Notes: generated from the sequence alone by a model not told the origin. A stretch of DNA of 64,000 nt from Bacteroidota bacterium (GCA_016192075.1 JACPUU010000017.1:119763-183762); one strand, 5' to 3'. Positions 43,421 to 52,584 are shown, counted from the stretch's first letter. Program-made: numbers and translations.

Positions 43421-46400
43421 ATGAAAAAACAACTTTTTACACTCGTTTTACTGGTTGCCGCACTTGGCTCGTTCAGCCAGGATATTGAAGTCATCACCCA
43501 GGAAAAAATTCAGGGGGTTATCACCATCATTTCATATAGCCCTGATGGTTCACTGGTAGCCTCGGGATCAGCCCGCGAAAATTCAGTAAAAGTATGGGAT
43601 GTTAACTCAGGCAAAATCATTGGCAAGCTTGAAGGACATGATGCCGCTACTACCGCTATTGGGTTTAACAAAGATGGAACCATTTTGTTTACATCGGCCA
43701 AAGATGACCGCACCATGATGTGGGATATTGTAAACTGGAAACTCATTGACTCCGTAAATACCGGATCACCGGTAACCGCATTTGTAAACTCGGTCAATGA
43801 TCCGGATGTAGTTTACGCAGGTACAGCGGGTGGAAAGGTGTTGAAATGGAACCTGAGTGATTTTCAGAAACCGGTTGTGCTTTATTCGGAAGATTTGCCA
43901 ATCACCAAAATTGACGTAACCGAATCGCACCTGGTTTCTGGTGGAAGTGGTGGCAAGGTAACGCTGTATAACCTGGTATCTGGTCAGGTTGAAAAATCAG
44001 AAAAACTTCACGTTGCAGCAATCAAGGGACTCAAGTTTTTCAATAACGGACAAGGCCTGATTACGACCGGTGGCGGTGGTTTGGTTCACCTCTGGAATAT
44101 CAGTGACCTGGCAAGCAGCAAACATTTTACAGCATCTGCTACGCCTATTGTTGCCTTTGATGCCAATGTGGGCAAAAACCGGTTTGTTACAGCTTCACAG
44201 AACAAAGAATTGAAAGTATGGGATTTTGAAGGAAACCTCATTTTTGAATTTAAGGGGCGTGTAGATGAACAGGAATCATCAGAACTGGTAAATGCACTTA
44301 CCATCAGCCCGGACGGAAGTACGGTTGCAAGCACCGGATTCAGAAGGGCAAAATCGCAGAAATCAAATGAAAATGATAATGTAATCAGGGTTTGGGATAT
44401 GAACCGCGGAACCTTGCTGAAAACGCTTGGCGGATCAGTGAATCCAATTTACACCTTTGATTTTCACCCGGTCAAAAATGAGGTGGTTACATTGGGTGAT
44501 GACCGCACACTGACCTTTTGGGATTTTAACCTGGCTGAACGCTATGGGCAATTTCAACTGGTTGAACCAAAACGTGAAATACCACCTCGCAGAAAATCAG
44601 TAAGCACTATTACCAATGATCCGCTTGGAAAACTAAACCGCATTCGTAACGGTTCCATTGTGGGTGACATTAAAGACGGTATTAAAACTACAACCACCGA
44701 GGTAGGGTCAGCAGTTGTCAAACGCAGTTTTGCTGAACGAAACATTGTCAAATATTCATCCAAAGGAAATTTTCTGATCACCAAACTTGAAAAAGATGAA
44801 ATCAGGCTGTACGATGTGGTGGACCGGAAACCAGCCTACAAACGGGCGCTTTGGTCGTACCAGTTAAACATCAATCAATTGCTGACTTCACCCGATGAAC
44901 GTTTTCTGGCGGTACTTGGATCAGGTGATTCAGCGGTATCCATTATCAGTCTTGAAACATTTGAATTTGTAGACAAACTTTCTACGCCGGCACCAGATGC
45001 CAGCAGGCTGAGTTACGTGTATGAGGCCAATTCACTGGCATTTTCACCTGATGGCAAATACCTGGCCGTGTGTTTTAATACCAGTAAAACATTTGTTTAC
45101 CGGGTTGATGACTGGTCATTGGTCTACGAAAATATTTTGCCTGATAACCTCGGTTTTTCACGCGGTGCGTTTGTGAATTTTTCAAAAGACGGACAATACA
45201 TGGTGGTGAATTCAATGTTTGGCGTCAAAAAATATAAGACCAGTGATTTTAATCCGCTGGCCAGCGAAAAACTGAAGATAGACGGCCATTCTGCGCCAAT
45301 GGATAAACCAAGCGATTATGCCATTACCCTCAAAGACGATCACATTTATTATGAAAATTTATTTACCGGTTCTGTTGTAAAAGGGGTGCGTGCTGAACCA
45401 AAACAAATCACACACATTTCAATGAGCCCGAATGGTAAAGTAGGTATTACCATGAAAAGCGGACAGTTTATGATTGTAGATCCGTCAAACGGAAAAGAAG
45501 ATTTGCTGATGGTGGCAGATGGTGACAATTACATTATGAAAACCGATGAAAATTTTTACAAGGTTTCCAAAGAAGGATATGACCTGGTTACATTCCGTAT
45601 TGGAAACAGAGCCTATCCGTTTGAACAGTTTGATGCCGTATTTAACCGGCCGGACCTGGTGCTGAAAAAAATGGAATGCACCGATACGGCCCTGATGAAC
45701 CTTTATGAAATGGCGTATCAGAAACGTATCAAAAAACTGGGGCTGCAGCCAACCACCACCGTTTCGCTTACCGATATTCCAACGGCAAAAATCACCAATG
45801 CAACCAACATTCCGGCGGTTACTGAAAAAACAACCGTTGCGGTAAACCTTGAAATGGCCGATGCAAAAGGGCTGGTATCATACAACATCTGGATTAACAA
45901 CGTACCGGTTTACGGCAAAAAAGGAAAAGCCATTACCAATAAAACCAAATTGGTGGTAACAGAAGAAATCAGCCTGATTCACGGGGTGAACAAAATTCAG
46001 ATTGCCAGCCGGAACAGTACCGGATATGAAAGCCTGATGCAAACTTTTTACGTAGAAAAAACCGGCGTAGAACCTAAGCGTGATTTATACCTGATTACCA
46101 TTGGTACGTCTGAATACAAAGACAGCCGTTATAACCTGAATTATGCCGTGAAAGACGCGCAGGACCTGGTGACGCTTTTAGCAGCAAATGCCAATGGAAT
46201 TTACAATTCAGTTAAAACAAAATCATTGTTGAATGAAGAGGTAACAACCACCAATGTTGAAGCGCTGAAAACATTTTTGAGCACGTCTAAGCCAGATGAT
46301 GTTGTTATGGTTTTTGTTGCCGGCCACGGTGTGCTCGATAACAACTTTGATTATTATTTTGGAACACACGACATGGATTTTTCAAACCCATCGGTAAAAG

Positions 46401-46903
46401 GGCTTGCGTATGATAAGCTGGAAGGGATTCTGGATGGAATCAAAGCCAACAAAAAAATTCTGATCATGGATACCTGCCATAGCGGTGAAATTGATAAAGA
46501 AGATGTGTTTTTTGTAGAGGTAACAGAAGAGCAGGAGAGTACCGAAGATATTTCATTCCGCGCGGTGGGTGATGCCGTTGAACAAAAAGAAACCGGTGCA
46601 ACACCGTCACGTCTGGTGGGCGAATTATTCAATGACCTGCGCCGCGGAACCGGATCAACTGTAATTTCAAGTGCCGGTGGTGCTGAATTTGCCATGGAAA
46701 GTGATCAGTGGCGGAATGGCTTGTTCACTTATTGTTTACTCAACGGACTTCAAAGCAGAACGGCTGATTTGAACGGCGATGGTTCTATTATGCTGCTTGA
46801 ACTGCAGGAGTATGTGGTAACCAAAGTATCTTCATTGTCAAACGGTAAACAAATTCCAAATACACGTATTCAGAATCTGGAGTTGGATTTCAGGTTTTGG
46901 TAA
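43421..46903 (+). CDS. WD40-repeat protein with C-terminal caspase (C14) domain
   Basis: The 1160-residue product begins with a signal peptide (about 1-19, ending in SFSQ). Residues of about 25-310 and 480-700 carry WD40 repeats (for example S-P-D-G-S-L-V-A-S-G-S and V-K-V-W-D-V). A beta-sandwich linker precedes a caspase-like domain at about 880-1160, beginning D-L-Y-L-I-T-I-G-T-S-E-Y. The catalytic dyad is intact: His969 in V-A-G-H-G and Cys1019 in D-T-C-H-S-G-E. The signal peptide implies export, which is unusual for a caspase-like enzyme. The gene has a consensus promoter and no operon partner. Confidence 0.9.
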   Translation: MKKQLFTLVLLVAALGSFSQDIEVITQEKIQGVITIISYSPDGSLVASGSARENSVKVWDVNSGKIIGKLEGHDAATTAIGFNKDGTILFTSAKDDRTMMWDIVNWKLIDSVNTGSPVTAFVNSVNDPDVVYAGTAGGKVLKWNLSDFQKPVVLYSEDLPITKIDVTESHLVSGGSGGKVTLYNLVSGQVEKSEKLHVAAIKGLKFFNNGQGLITTGGGGLVHLWNISDLASSKHFTASATPIVAFDANVGKNRFVTASQNKELKVWDFEGNLIFEFKGRVDEQESSELVNALTISPDGSTVASTGFRRAKSQKSNENDNVIRVWDMNRGTLLKTLGGSVNPIYTFDFHPVKNEVVTLGDDRTLTFWDFNLAERYGQFQLVEPKREIPPRRKSVSTITNDPLGKLNRIRNGSIVGDIKDGIKTTTTEVGSAVVKRSFAERNIVKYSSKGNFLITKLEKDEIRLYDVVDRKPAYKRALWSYQLNINQLLTSPDERFLAVLGSGDSAVSIISLETFEFVDKLSTPAPDASRLSYVYEANSLAFSPDGKYLAVCFNTSKTFVYRVDDWSLVYENILPDNLGFSRGAFVNFSKDGQYMVVNSMFGVKKYKTSDFNPLASEKLKIDGHSAPMDKPSDYAITLKDDHIYYENLFTGSVVKGVRAEPKQITHISMSPNGKVGITMKSGQFMIVDPSNGKEDLLMVADGDNYIMKTDENFYKVSKEGYDLVTFRIGNRAYPFEQFDAVFNRPDLVLKKMECTDTALMNLYEMAYQKRIKKLGLQPTTTVSLTDIPTAKITNATNIPAVTEKTTVAVNLEMADAKGLVSYNIWINNVPVYGKKGKAITNKTKLVVTEEISLIHGVNKIQIASRNSTGYESLMQTFYVEKTGVEPKRDLYLITIGTSEYKDSRYNLNYAVKDAQDLVTLLAANANGIYNSVKTKSLLNEEVTTTNVEALKTFLSTSKPDDVVMVFVAGHGVLDNNFDYYFGTHDMDFSNPSVKGLAYDKLEGILDGIKANKKILIMDTCHSGEIDKEDVFFVEVTEEQESTEDISFRAVGDAVEQKETGATPSRLVGELFNDLRRGTGSTVISSAGGAEFAMESDQWRNGLFTYCLLNGLQSRTADLNGDGSIMLLELQEYVVTKVSSLSNGKQIPNTRIQNLELDFRFW

Positions 46904-46930
46904 CAGCATTTAAAAATAAATTCACCGGGT

Positions 46931-47212
46931 TGCGCAGGACATATTGTCCTGCGCCAATGCAGTAACCCGGGCACATGTTGTGCCCTAACGCAAAATTCGA
47001 TAGCGTTTTTGCTGTGGCATCTAATGTCTGTTTGGCTCATTATGAAAAATGGTATATTTGATAGAACCCGCTGCGCGGGACATATTGTCCTGCGCCCATG
47101 CAGTAACCCGGGCACATGTTGTGCCCTAACGCAAAATTCAATAGCGTTTTTGCTGTGGCATCTAATGTCTGTTTGGCTCATTATGAAAAATGGCATATTT
47201 GATAGAATGCGA
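46931..47212 (+). repeat. tandem 141-bp repeat, two copies, each with a REP module (left flank copies L1 and L2)
   Basis: Two near-identical 141-bp units follow the caspase gene. Each unit begins with a 54-bp module: palindrome A (46932-46954 and 47073-47095, GCGCAGGACA-TAT-TGTCCTGCGC), a 14-nt spacer, and palindrome B (46969-46985 and 47110-47126, GGGCACA-TGT-TGTGCCC). Downstream within the unit are a weaker GCAAAA...TTTTGC hairpin and a TATATTTG (second copy CATATTTG) promoter-like motif. In the second copy the left arm of A has one A-to-G change that keeps a G-T pair. Confidence 0.9.
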
Positions 47213-47301
47213 AATGAGGTTTCGGGTATAAACTAGTTAGTGGTAAGTTATTAACGCAATACACATACGAAAAACCCACTACTCTAGGAAAAAGATATTA
47301 A

Positions 47302-48123
47302 ATGACGAAAAAAAGAAATACAAGGGATTTTTCCGAAACTACTAAACGAATATTAGCTGAGAGAGTAGCATTTATTTGCAGCAATCCTGCGTGCAGACGA
47401 TTGGCTATTAAACCGCATGAAAAAAACAACAAGTCAAATAAACTTGGTGATGCAGGCCATATCATTGGTGCGTATGGACCAAGAAACATTAAGAAATTAA
47501 GTCCTAAGAAATATAAAGACTTTGAGAATGGAATTTGGTTATGCAAAGTTTGCCACAAAATCGTTGATACCGAAACTTCAACATATACTGTAGATTTGCT
47601 GAAGAAATGGAAAAACGAAACTGAATGTTATGTTGAAGAATTGGTTGTCCAAGACACTCGGCTACGGCAATTAAGAATTTTATGTCAAAGTCATCTAAGT
47701 GCTCTACGGGTAGTATCAGGCTTACCCAAAGGTCTAGACTACACATTCAATTCACCAAATGGAAATGGCATTAACATGACTCGTTTATTTATGGAATTGG
47801 AATTAGTTCTTTACGATAACGGTTTTTTGGATGAAGCAATTTCCATAAAATGTGTTTGGCAGGATTTTGAAACTGTTTGTAGCATTATTGATAAGAATAG
47901 TTTTCAGATTGTAAATATTTCACGTTGGAAAAATGAGACTGTACGACTAATCATGAAATATATAATGCGTTTCAAAGATGAATCGTACGATAAGTATTTT
48001 GAACAGGAAGGTGAACAAACTAAACTAGCAAGTATTATTCCATTGGAAAAAACAAAAGTGCATAAAAGAATATTACAAAAAATTGAGGAGGAAAAAGAGT
48101 ACGCTTCCCAATTAAGAAAGTGA
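47302..48123 (+). CDS. HNH-type endonuclease-like protein
   Basis: The 273-residue product has an N-terminal zinc/HNH module. Cys26 and Cys31 (C-S-N-P-A-C) and Cys81 and Cys84 (C-K-V-C-H) are candidate zinc ligands, with His53 (G-H-I-I-G-A-Y-G-P-R) and His85 as candidate catalytic residues. N-G-I-W-L-C-K-V-C-H-K-I-V-D is the typical HNH block seen at the start of many defence-related proteins. The C-terminal 180 residues are helical and unrecognised. The gene is clearly richer in A+T than its neighbours and lies between REP modules L2 and L3, which suggests horizontal acquisition. A role in phage defence is a guess. Confidence 0.75.
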   Translation: MTKKRNTRDFSETTKRILAERVAFICSNPACRRLAIKPHEKNNKSNKLGDAGHIIGAYGPRNIKKLSPKKYKDFENGIWLCKVCHKIVDTETSTYTVDLLKKWKNETECYVEELVVQDTRLRQLRILCQSHLSALRVVSGLPKGLDYTFNSPNGNGINMTRLFMELELVLYDNGFLDEAISIKCVWQDFETVCSIIDKNSFQIVNISRWKNETVRLIMKYIMRFKDESYDKYFEQEGEQTKLASIIPLEKTKVHKRILQKIEEEKEYASQLRK

Positions 48124-48147
48124 AGTAAACTTCAATAATATAAATCC

Positions 48148-48219
48148 GCTGCGCAGGACTCCCGCTGCGCAGGACATATTGTCCTGCGCCCATGCAGTAA
48201 CCCCGGCACATGTTGTGCC
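48148..48219 (+). repeat. REP module L3 with partial duplication
   Basis: Palindrome A (48167-48189) and palindrome B (48205-48219, GGCACA-TGT-TGTGCC, shortened by one pair) repeat the module of L1 and L2. A truncated first arm of A (GCTGCGCAGGACT, 48148-48160) precedes it. It sits 70 bp upstream of the transposase start, the position expected for a RAYT-associated REP. Confidence 0.9.
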
Positions 48220-48288
48220 CTAACGCAAATCAAACAACAAGCTTCTATCTTCAAAAAAATGCTAATTTAGCCATGGAGATTGAGGATT

Positions 48289-48864
48289 ATGAGGATTTCG
48301 GGAATTAAGCACACGATCAAAAAAGAGGCACCTTATTTTATAACCATGACCGTGGTTAACTGGGTAGATGTTTTTACACGACCAGTATATAAAGATGCAA
48401 TTATTGACTCACTGAATTATTGTATAAAGAATAAAGGTCTGAATGTATTTGCTTACGTTCTGATGACAAATCACCTGCACTTAATTGTCAGTGCAGAAGA
48501 CCAGTTCAGACTCAGTGATATTGTCAGAGATTTCAAAACGCATACATCTAAGAAAATCATTGCTTTAATTGAATCAGAATCTGAGAGCCGGCGTGAATGG
48601 CTGTTGAATATTTTTGCTTTGTCAGCCGCCGAATCAAATAAACATCAGAAATACAAATTCTGGCAAAGTGGTAATCATGCTATTGAATTATACAGTGAGC
48701 AGTTTGTATGGAAAAAAATTCAATACATTCATGATAATCCGGTTCGTGCAAAAATTGTTTCCAGGCAAGAAGATTATATCTACTCGTCCGCAAGAAATTA
48801 TTTTGGAATGGAATCTGTGTTGACTGTTTTCACCTTGCATCCCAGGCTTCAGACAGTGCGGTGA
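48289..48864 (+). CDS. REP-associated tyrosine transposase (RAYT), Y1/IS200-like family
   Basis: The 191-residue product belongs to the Y1 transposase superfamily. It has the metal-binding HUH pair His62 and His64 (N-H-L-H-L-I-V) and the catalytic Tyr146 in the helix W-K-K-I-Q-Y-I-H-D-N-P-V-R-A-K-I-V, which is the RAYT form. The N-terminal segment (K-E-A-P-Y-F-I-T-M-T-V-V-N-W-V-D-V-F) is also typical. ATG at 48289 is the chosen start; the frame is open three codons further to a TTG. Inverted REP modules flank the gene. Its last 15 codons are part of a 134-bp tandem duplication, so the C-terminus may differ from the ancestral one. Confidence 0.9.
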   Translation: MRISGIKHTIKKEAPYFITMTVVNWVDVFTRPVYKDAIIDSLNYCIKNKGLNVFAYVLMTNHLHLIVSAEDQFRLSDIVRDFKTHTSKKIIALIESESESRREWLLNIFALSAAESNKHQKYKFWQSGNHAIELYSEQFVWKKIQYIHDNPVRAKIVSRQEDYIYSSARNYFGMESVLTVFTLHPRLQTVR

Positions 48865-49159
48865 TTTTGGATACAGTAATGTTTTACGTCAGGGCACAAC
48901 ATGTGCCCGAAACGGTGCCTAGGCGCAGGACAACATGTCCTGCGCAGCAAAGGTTGACTGTTTTCACCTTGCATCCCAGGCTTCAGACGGTGCGGTGATT
49001 TTGGATACAGTAATGTTTTACGTCAGGGCACAACATGTGCCCGAAATTGTGCTTAAACGCAGGACAACATGTCCTGCGCAGCAAGTACAGCAATGTTTTA
49101 CGTCAGGGCACAACATGTGCCCGAAATAGTGCTTAGGCGCAGGACAACATGTCCTGCGC
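48819..49159 (-). repeat. right-flank REP modules R1-R3 in tandem units (134 bp and 80 bp)
   Basis: Three modules lie in inverted orientation to the left flank, palindrome B then A: R1 48892-48945, R2 49026-49079, R3 49106-49159. Each has 17-nt B, a 14-nt spacer and 23-nt A. A is GCGCAGGACA-ACA-TGTCCTGCGC; in R2 its first base is A. R1 and R2 belong to an exact-period 134-bp tandem repeat (48819-48952 and 48953-49086) that starts within the transposase 3' end. R3 belongs to an 80-bp partial copy. Confidence 0.9.
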
Positions 49160-49194
49160 AGCAAAGGCAGCAAAGTCCAACTTCCAGGTAATCG

Positions 49195-51549
49195 TTAAAA
49201 ATAAATCCGGTACTGCCCGATTGGTAAAAAGCCCGTTTGATAGGTGGTTTCAATTTGCCCTGAATTTACGTTGTACTGTGTCCAGAAAATATTCCGGTAG
49301 TTGGTAATATTCTGAATATCCAGTGCCCATTCTTGTGTTATTTTGGTCCCTACCATTTTAAAGGCAACCCTGAAATCACCCCGGGTATAATTTGGATAGC
49401 GCATGGCAAAAGCATTTTCCCAGTCCCTGATTTCGGCACCGTAAAGCTGGCTTTCAGCAACCAGAATTTCAGTATAACGTTTTCCGCCATTCAGGGTGTA
49501 TTTGACGTCAAAGGTCATGGAAGATTGTCTTTTTTCTCCCGGTTTGAACCGCCATTCATAACCTATCAGTGAATTGAACGTGAAGTTACCATTGAAAGCG
49601 GTATTGTATTCTTTACCGTCACTTGCGGTATAGCGTGACTGATAAACCGATGTTGTTATGAGAAAATAAAATCCTTTGTCCAGAAATTTTTCCAGCGTCA
49701 GTTCGGCACCATAATTTCTGCCTTTGCCATTGTTGACCAGGTCCTCAGGCAATGCAGTATTAAAATCAGCCCCAAAATTCAGAATGGAGAATGTGGAAGA
49801 ATCAGCTTTTACCGGAACATCATACAGGTACTGATAGTATGCTTCAACTTTAGCCTGAATGCCATAACGGAAAGAGTGCTGATAGCTGATTACCCCGTGG
49901 TGACTTTTGTTGAACCGTATGTTTTTATTCGGCAGGGTTTGTTCTCCGTTTACCTCTTCTTGTCTGAAGTACATTTCAATTGGCTGCATCTGGCTGTGCA
50001 GTCCGTAACCAAAACTGATACGGTCTTTTTCACTCAGGTTCCATGACATGCCCGCGCGCGGTTCAATAATGGTTTCATTATTCAGTGTCAGCGTTTGTGA
50101 ATGAATGCCCAGGTTAAGTGTTATGCGCTGGTTCGGGCGCAGCTGATACTGTGCATAAGGCTGAATCAAAAACGTGTTTCCTTTATAGGAGCGCAGAATT
50201 TCAAAGCTGTTGTTGTCTGACTGGTATACCGAATCGTTCAGATTCAAAAAATAAATGTCATTGTGAAGACCTATTTTGAACGATTGTTTGGCGCTGATTT
50301 TTTTATTGTAGTAAATGTCGCTGGTTTGTTTAGAGATAACCGAGTTGCTGGCATACGTTCTGAACGGGTTTTCAAAATTGAGATCAACCGTATCATTGAC
50401 AATGTAGTTTAAGCTGGATTGATACCCGGCCGAGATATTCAAAAAGGCCGTTTTTCCAAGGCGCTGCCGGTGTGTAATACCAACCACACCAACCTGAGAT
50501 TTAAACAGGGTGTTGCTGTAATCAAGGGTAAATAAGTCAGAGCTGTCAGCATCTTCAGCCTTTAATGAAACGGCACTTACACCGCCAATACCAAAAATGC
50601 TTGTAACCCCGTTTTTGGACGGAAAATTCAGCTTAAAACTCAAATCCTGGTAAGTGGGTAATGCAGTTGTTCCTACATTAACCCCCAACAGGTCAAACAA
50701 AAACAGGGTAGAATAACGGTAACTCAACAAATAAGAGGCTTTGCTGCTGTCAGAGAAAGGACCTTCTGCCATAAGCTCAGCACCGTTGAATCCAAACTGA
50801 AACATAAACTCATGGTGTTCATTATTACCGGTGCGCATTTTCAAATCAAATACACCCGCAGTTGCGTTTCCATATTCAGACGGAAAGGCCCCGGTCATAA
50901 AATCTGAATTTGCAAGCACGTTGTTGTTCAGAATACTGATAGGGCCGCCGGTAGTTCCAAAACGGGCAAAGTGATTGGGGTTTGGTATATCAATTCCTTC
51001 CATTCTGAATAAAACGCCGGTTGGTGAATTTCCACGGATCACAATGTCGTTTCTGGAATCATCAGCCCCTTGTACACCTGCATAATTCTGAGCCATCCGG
51101 GCCACATCGTTCCGGCTGCCGGCAAAACGGTTTGATTCTTCAACGCTGAATGAGCGGATGCTGACATTGGCCATTTTATTAATGGTTTCACCCTTTTTTT
51201 CAGCGGTGACTTCTACTTCATTCAGTGAATTAACGGCCTCAATCATGGTAATATTCAAAACCATTTCTTTGGAGGTCACAGCCAGGTTTTGCATCACCAC
51301 CGGTTCATACCCCATATAGGTAATCTGAATGGTTTGTCTGCCAACCGGAACACCCTCAAGCCGGAATTGTCCTTCAATGTTTGTAACGGAGCCAATCAGC
51401 GGGTCAGAATCTAGCACCACTACCCGGGCGCCAATAATAGGCTGCAGGGTTTGTTTGTCAGTTACCGTTCCACGAATGGTTTGTGTCAGGTTTTGAGCAA
51501 AAATACCTGATGAAAATACCATCAAAAGAGTGAGCAGTTTAATTTTCAT
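49195..51549 (-). CDS. TonB-dependent outer-membrane receptor with carboxypeptidase-like domain
   Basis: The 784-residue product has a signal peptide (ending in GIFAQ) and a carboxypeptidase D regulatory-like domain (about 22-110, I-R-G-T-V-T-D-K-Q-T-L-Q-P-I-I-G-A). A plug domain follows (about 120-240, with I-V-I-R-G-N-S-P-T-G), then a 22-strand barrel. No SusD-like partner gene is adjacent. The product ends in R-I-Y-F, aromatic as expected for a barrel. It lies about 35 bp from the R3 repeat. The ligand is unknown. Confidence 0.9.
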   Translation of the reverse strand: MKIKLLTLLMVFSSGIFAQNLTQTIRGTVTDKQTLQPIIGARVVVLDSDPLIGSVTNIEGQFRLEGVPVGRQTIQITYMGYEPVVMQNLAVTSKEMVLNITMIEAVNSLNEVEVTAEKKGETINKMANVSIRSFSVEESNRFAGSRNDVARMAQNYAGVQGADDSRNDIVIRGNSPTGVLFRMEGIDIPNPNHFARFGTTGGPISILNNNVLANSDFMTGAFPSEYGNATAGVFDLKMRTGNNEHHEFMFQFGFNGAELMAEGPFSDSSKASYLLSYRYSTLFLFDLLGVNVGTTALPTYQDLSFKLNFPSKNGVTSIFGIGGVSAVSLKAEDADSSDLFTLDYSNTLFKSQVGVVGITHRQRLGKTAFLNISAGYQSSLNYIVNDTVDLNFENPFRTYASNSVISKQTSDIYYNKKISAKQSFKIGLHNDIYFLNLNDSVYQSDNNSFEILRSYKGNTFLIQPYAQYQLRPNQRITLNLGIHSQTLTLNNETIIEPRAGMSWNLSEKDRISFGYGLHSQMQPIEMYFRQEEVNGEQTLPNKNIRFNKSHHGVISYQHSFRYGIQAKVEAYYQYLYDVPVKADSSTFSILNFGADFNTALPEDLVNNGKGRNYGAELTLEKFLDKGFYFLITTSVYQSRYTASDGKEYNTAFNGNFTFNSLIGYEWRFKPGEKRQSSMTFDVKYTLNGGKRYTEILVAESQLYGAEIRDWENAFAMRYPNYTRGDFRVAFKMVGTKITQEWALDIQNITNYRNIFWTQYNVNSGQIETTYQTGFLPIGQYRIYF

Positions 51550-51687
51550 TGACTGTTTTTTTTGTCAAAAGTAAGGTTGAAAATGAAACTTTCAGAATCA
51601 ATGGGTTCAAAGACACCAAATTGGGACGAAAAACAGGCTGTTGATCAAATACATAACCTTGTCATTCGTCACAAAGCCTTGCTGCAT

Positions 51688-52584
51688 CTAGCGTTTAATG
51701 AGCTCATCAAACCGGCCCAGGTTTCTGCGTGATACAGGTACAGTGTGCGTGGTTTTGGCCAGTTTTAACTCATATCCCTGGGCATTTCCGGAACTGTGTA
51801 CCACTTTTTTCAGGTTTACCAGGTAAGCCCGGTGTGAACGGAACAGGAAATCATATTCAGCCAGCTGGCTTTCAATGTGACTGAGTGTGTTACGCCTGAT
51901 TTCACGTTTAACAGCATCCTCTGACTCCATGTGAAATTCCACGTAATTGCCGTCTGCCATAATAAAAAGCAGGTCATTCAGCCGGAATGAGAAATCATTG
52001 TTATTGGCCGGAGAAACAATGGTTACCAGTTGATCTTCAGCAACTTTTGAAACGGGTTGTTCTTCAAGCCGCAGGTTAAGATTTTTATTGTTTTCAATGG
52101 CCTTGGCCAGGTTGCGCTTGAGAAAAATGGAATATGAGATAGCGGTAAGCACCATTACCGGGAAAATACCTACGGCGTAGGTATGTATAAAATCCTGGTA
52201 AATCTCCCACCAAAAATTTACGGTGCCATTGGTTAAAGGTCTGCATTCAAGGTATGTACCTACAAACGCATTGGCAATTCCAACTGAAATGAGCATAATG
52301 TTGGTGCTAATCAGTTCTTTTCCAATGGTCCAGTCTTTGTCTGAAAAAAAGCCGGGTAAAAAGCGTATTAAAAAGCCACCTACCAGAAATACCACAATTC
52401 CGCTGGTAAGCCCATAGAAAAAGGCACCCATGTATAAGTTTGTTACCAGAACCCGATCAATTTGAAAAGGTTTAAAAATGATCAGGAACAGGAAAACAAA
52501 AACCGTTATAAACAGGGCTACCCTGATTCTGATCAGCAGGTTTTCATACAAAAAGGGGTAAGGTTTTCGAAGCCAGTCAAGCAT
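51688..52584 (-). CDS. membrane-anchored LytTR family transcriptional regulator
   Basis: Four hydrophobic helices (about 19-42, 51-75, 90-108 and 127-148) make an N-terminal membrane domain. The C-terminal 105 residues are a LytTR DNA-binding domain, with F-I-M-A-D-G-N-Y-V-E-F, F-L-F-R-S-H-R-A-Y-L-V-N-L-K-K-V and V-P-V-S-R-R-N-L-G-R-F. No receiver domain is present, so the signal is sensed in the membrane. The gene lies 139 bp upstream of the TonB-dependent receptor gene on the same strand and may regulate it (inference). Confidence 0.9.
   Translation of the reverse strand: MLDWLRKPYPFLYENLLIRIRVALFITVFVFLFLIIFKPFQIDRVLVTNLYMGAFFYGLTSGIVVFLVGGFLIRFLPGFFSDKDWTIGKELISTNIMLISVGIANAFVGTYLECRPLTNGTVNFWWEIYQDFIHTYAVGIFPVMVLTAISYSIFLKRNLAKAIENNKNLNLRLEEQPVSKVAEDQLVTIVSPANNNDFSFRLNDLLFIMADGNYVEFHMESEDAVKREIRRNTLSHIESQLAEYDFLFRSHRAYLVNLKKVVHSSGNAQGYELKLAKTTHTVPVSRRNLGRFDELIKR

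Noticed and set aside
46870..47236. Open frames on both strands across the 141-bp repeats (about 108 and 75 codons)
   Set aside because: They contain the palindromes twice and repeat the same peptide, so they are by-products of the tandem repeat.
48935..49129. 64-codon plus-strand frame in the right-flank repeats
   Set aside because: It is made entirely of repeat units and has no family character.
46931..49159. CRISPR array
   Set aside because: The repeats are palindromic pairs with a constant internal spacer and differing long units; there are no unique spacers of regular length and no cas genes.
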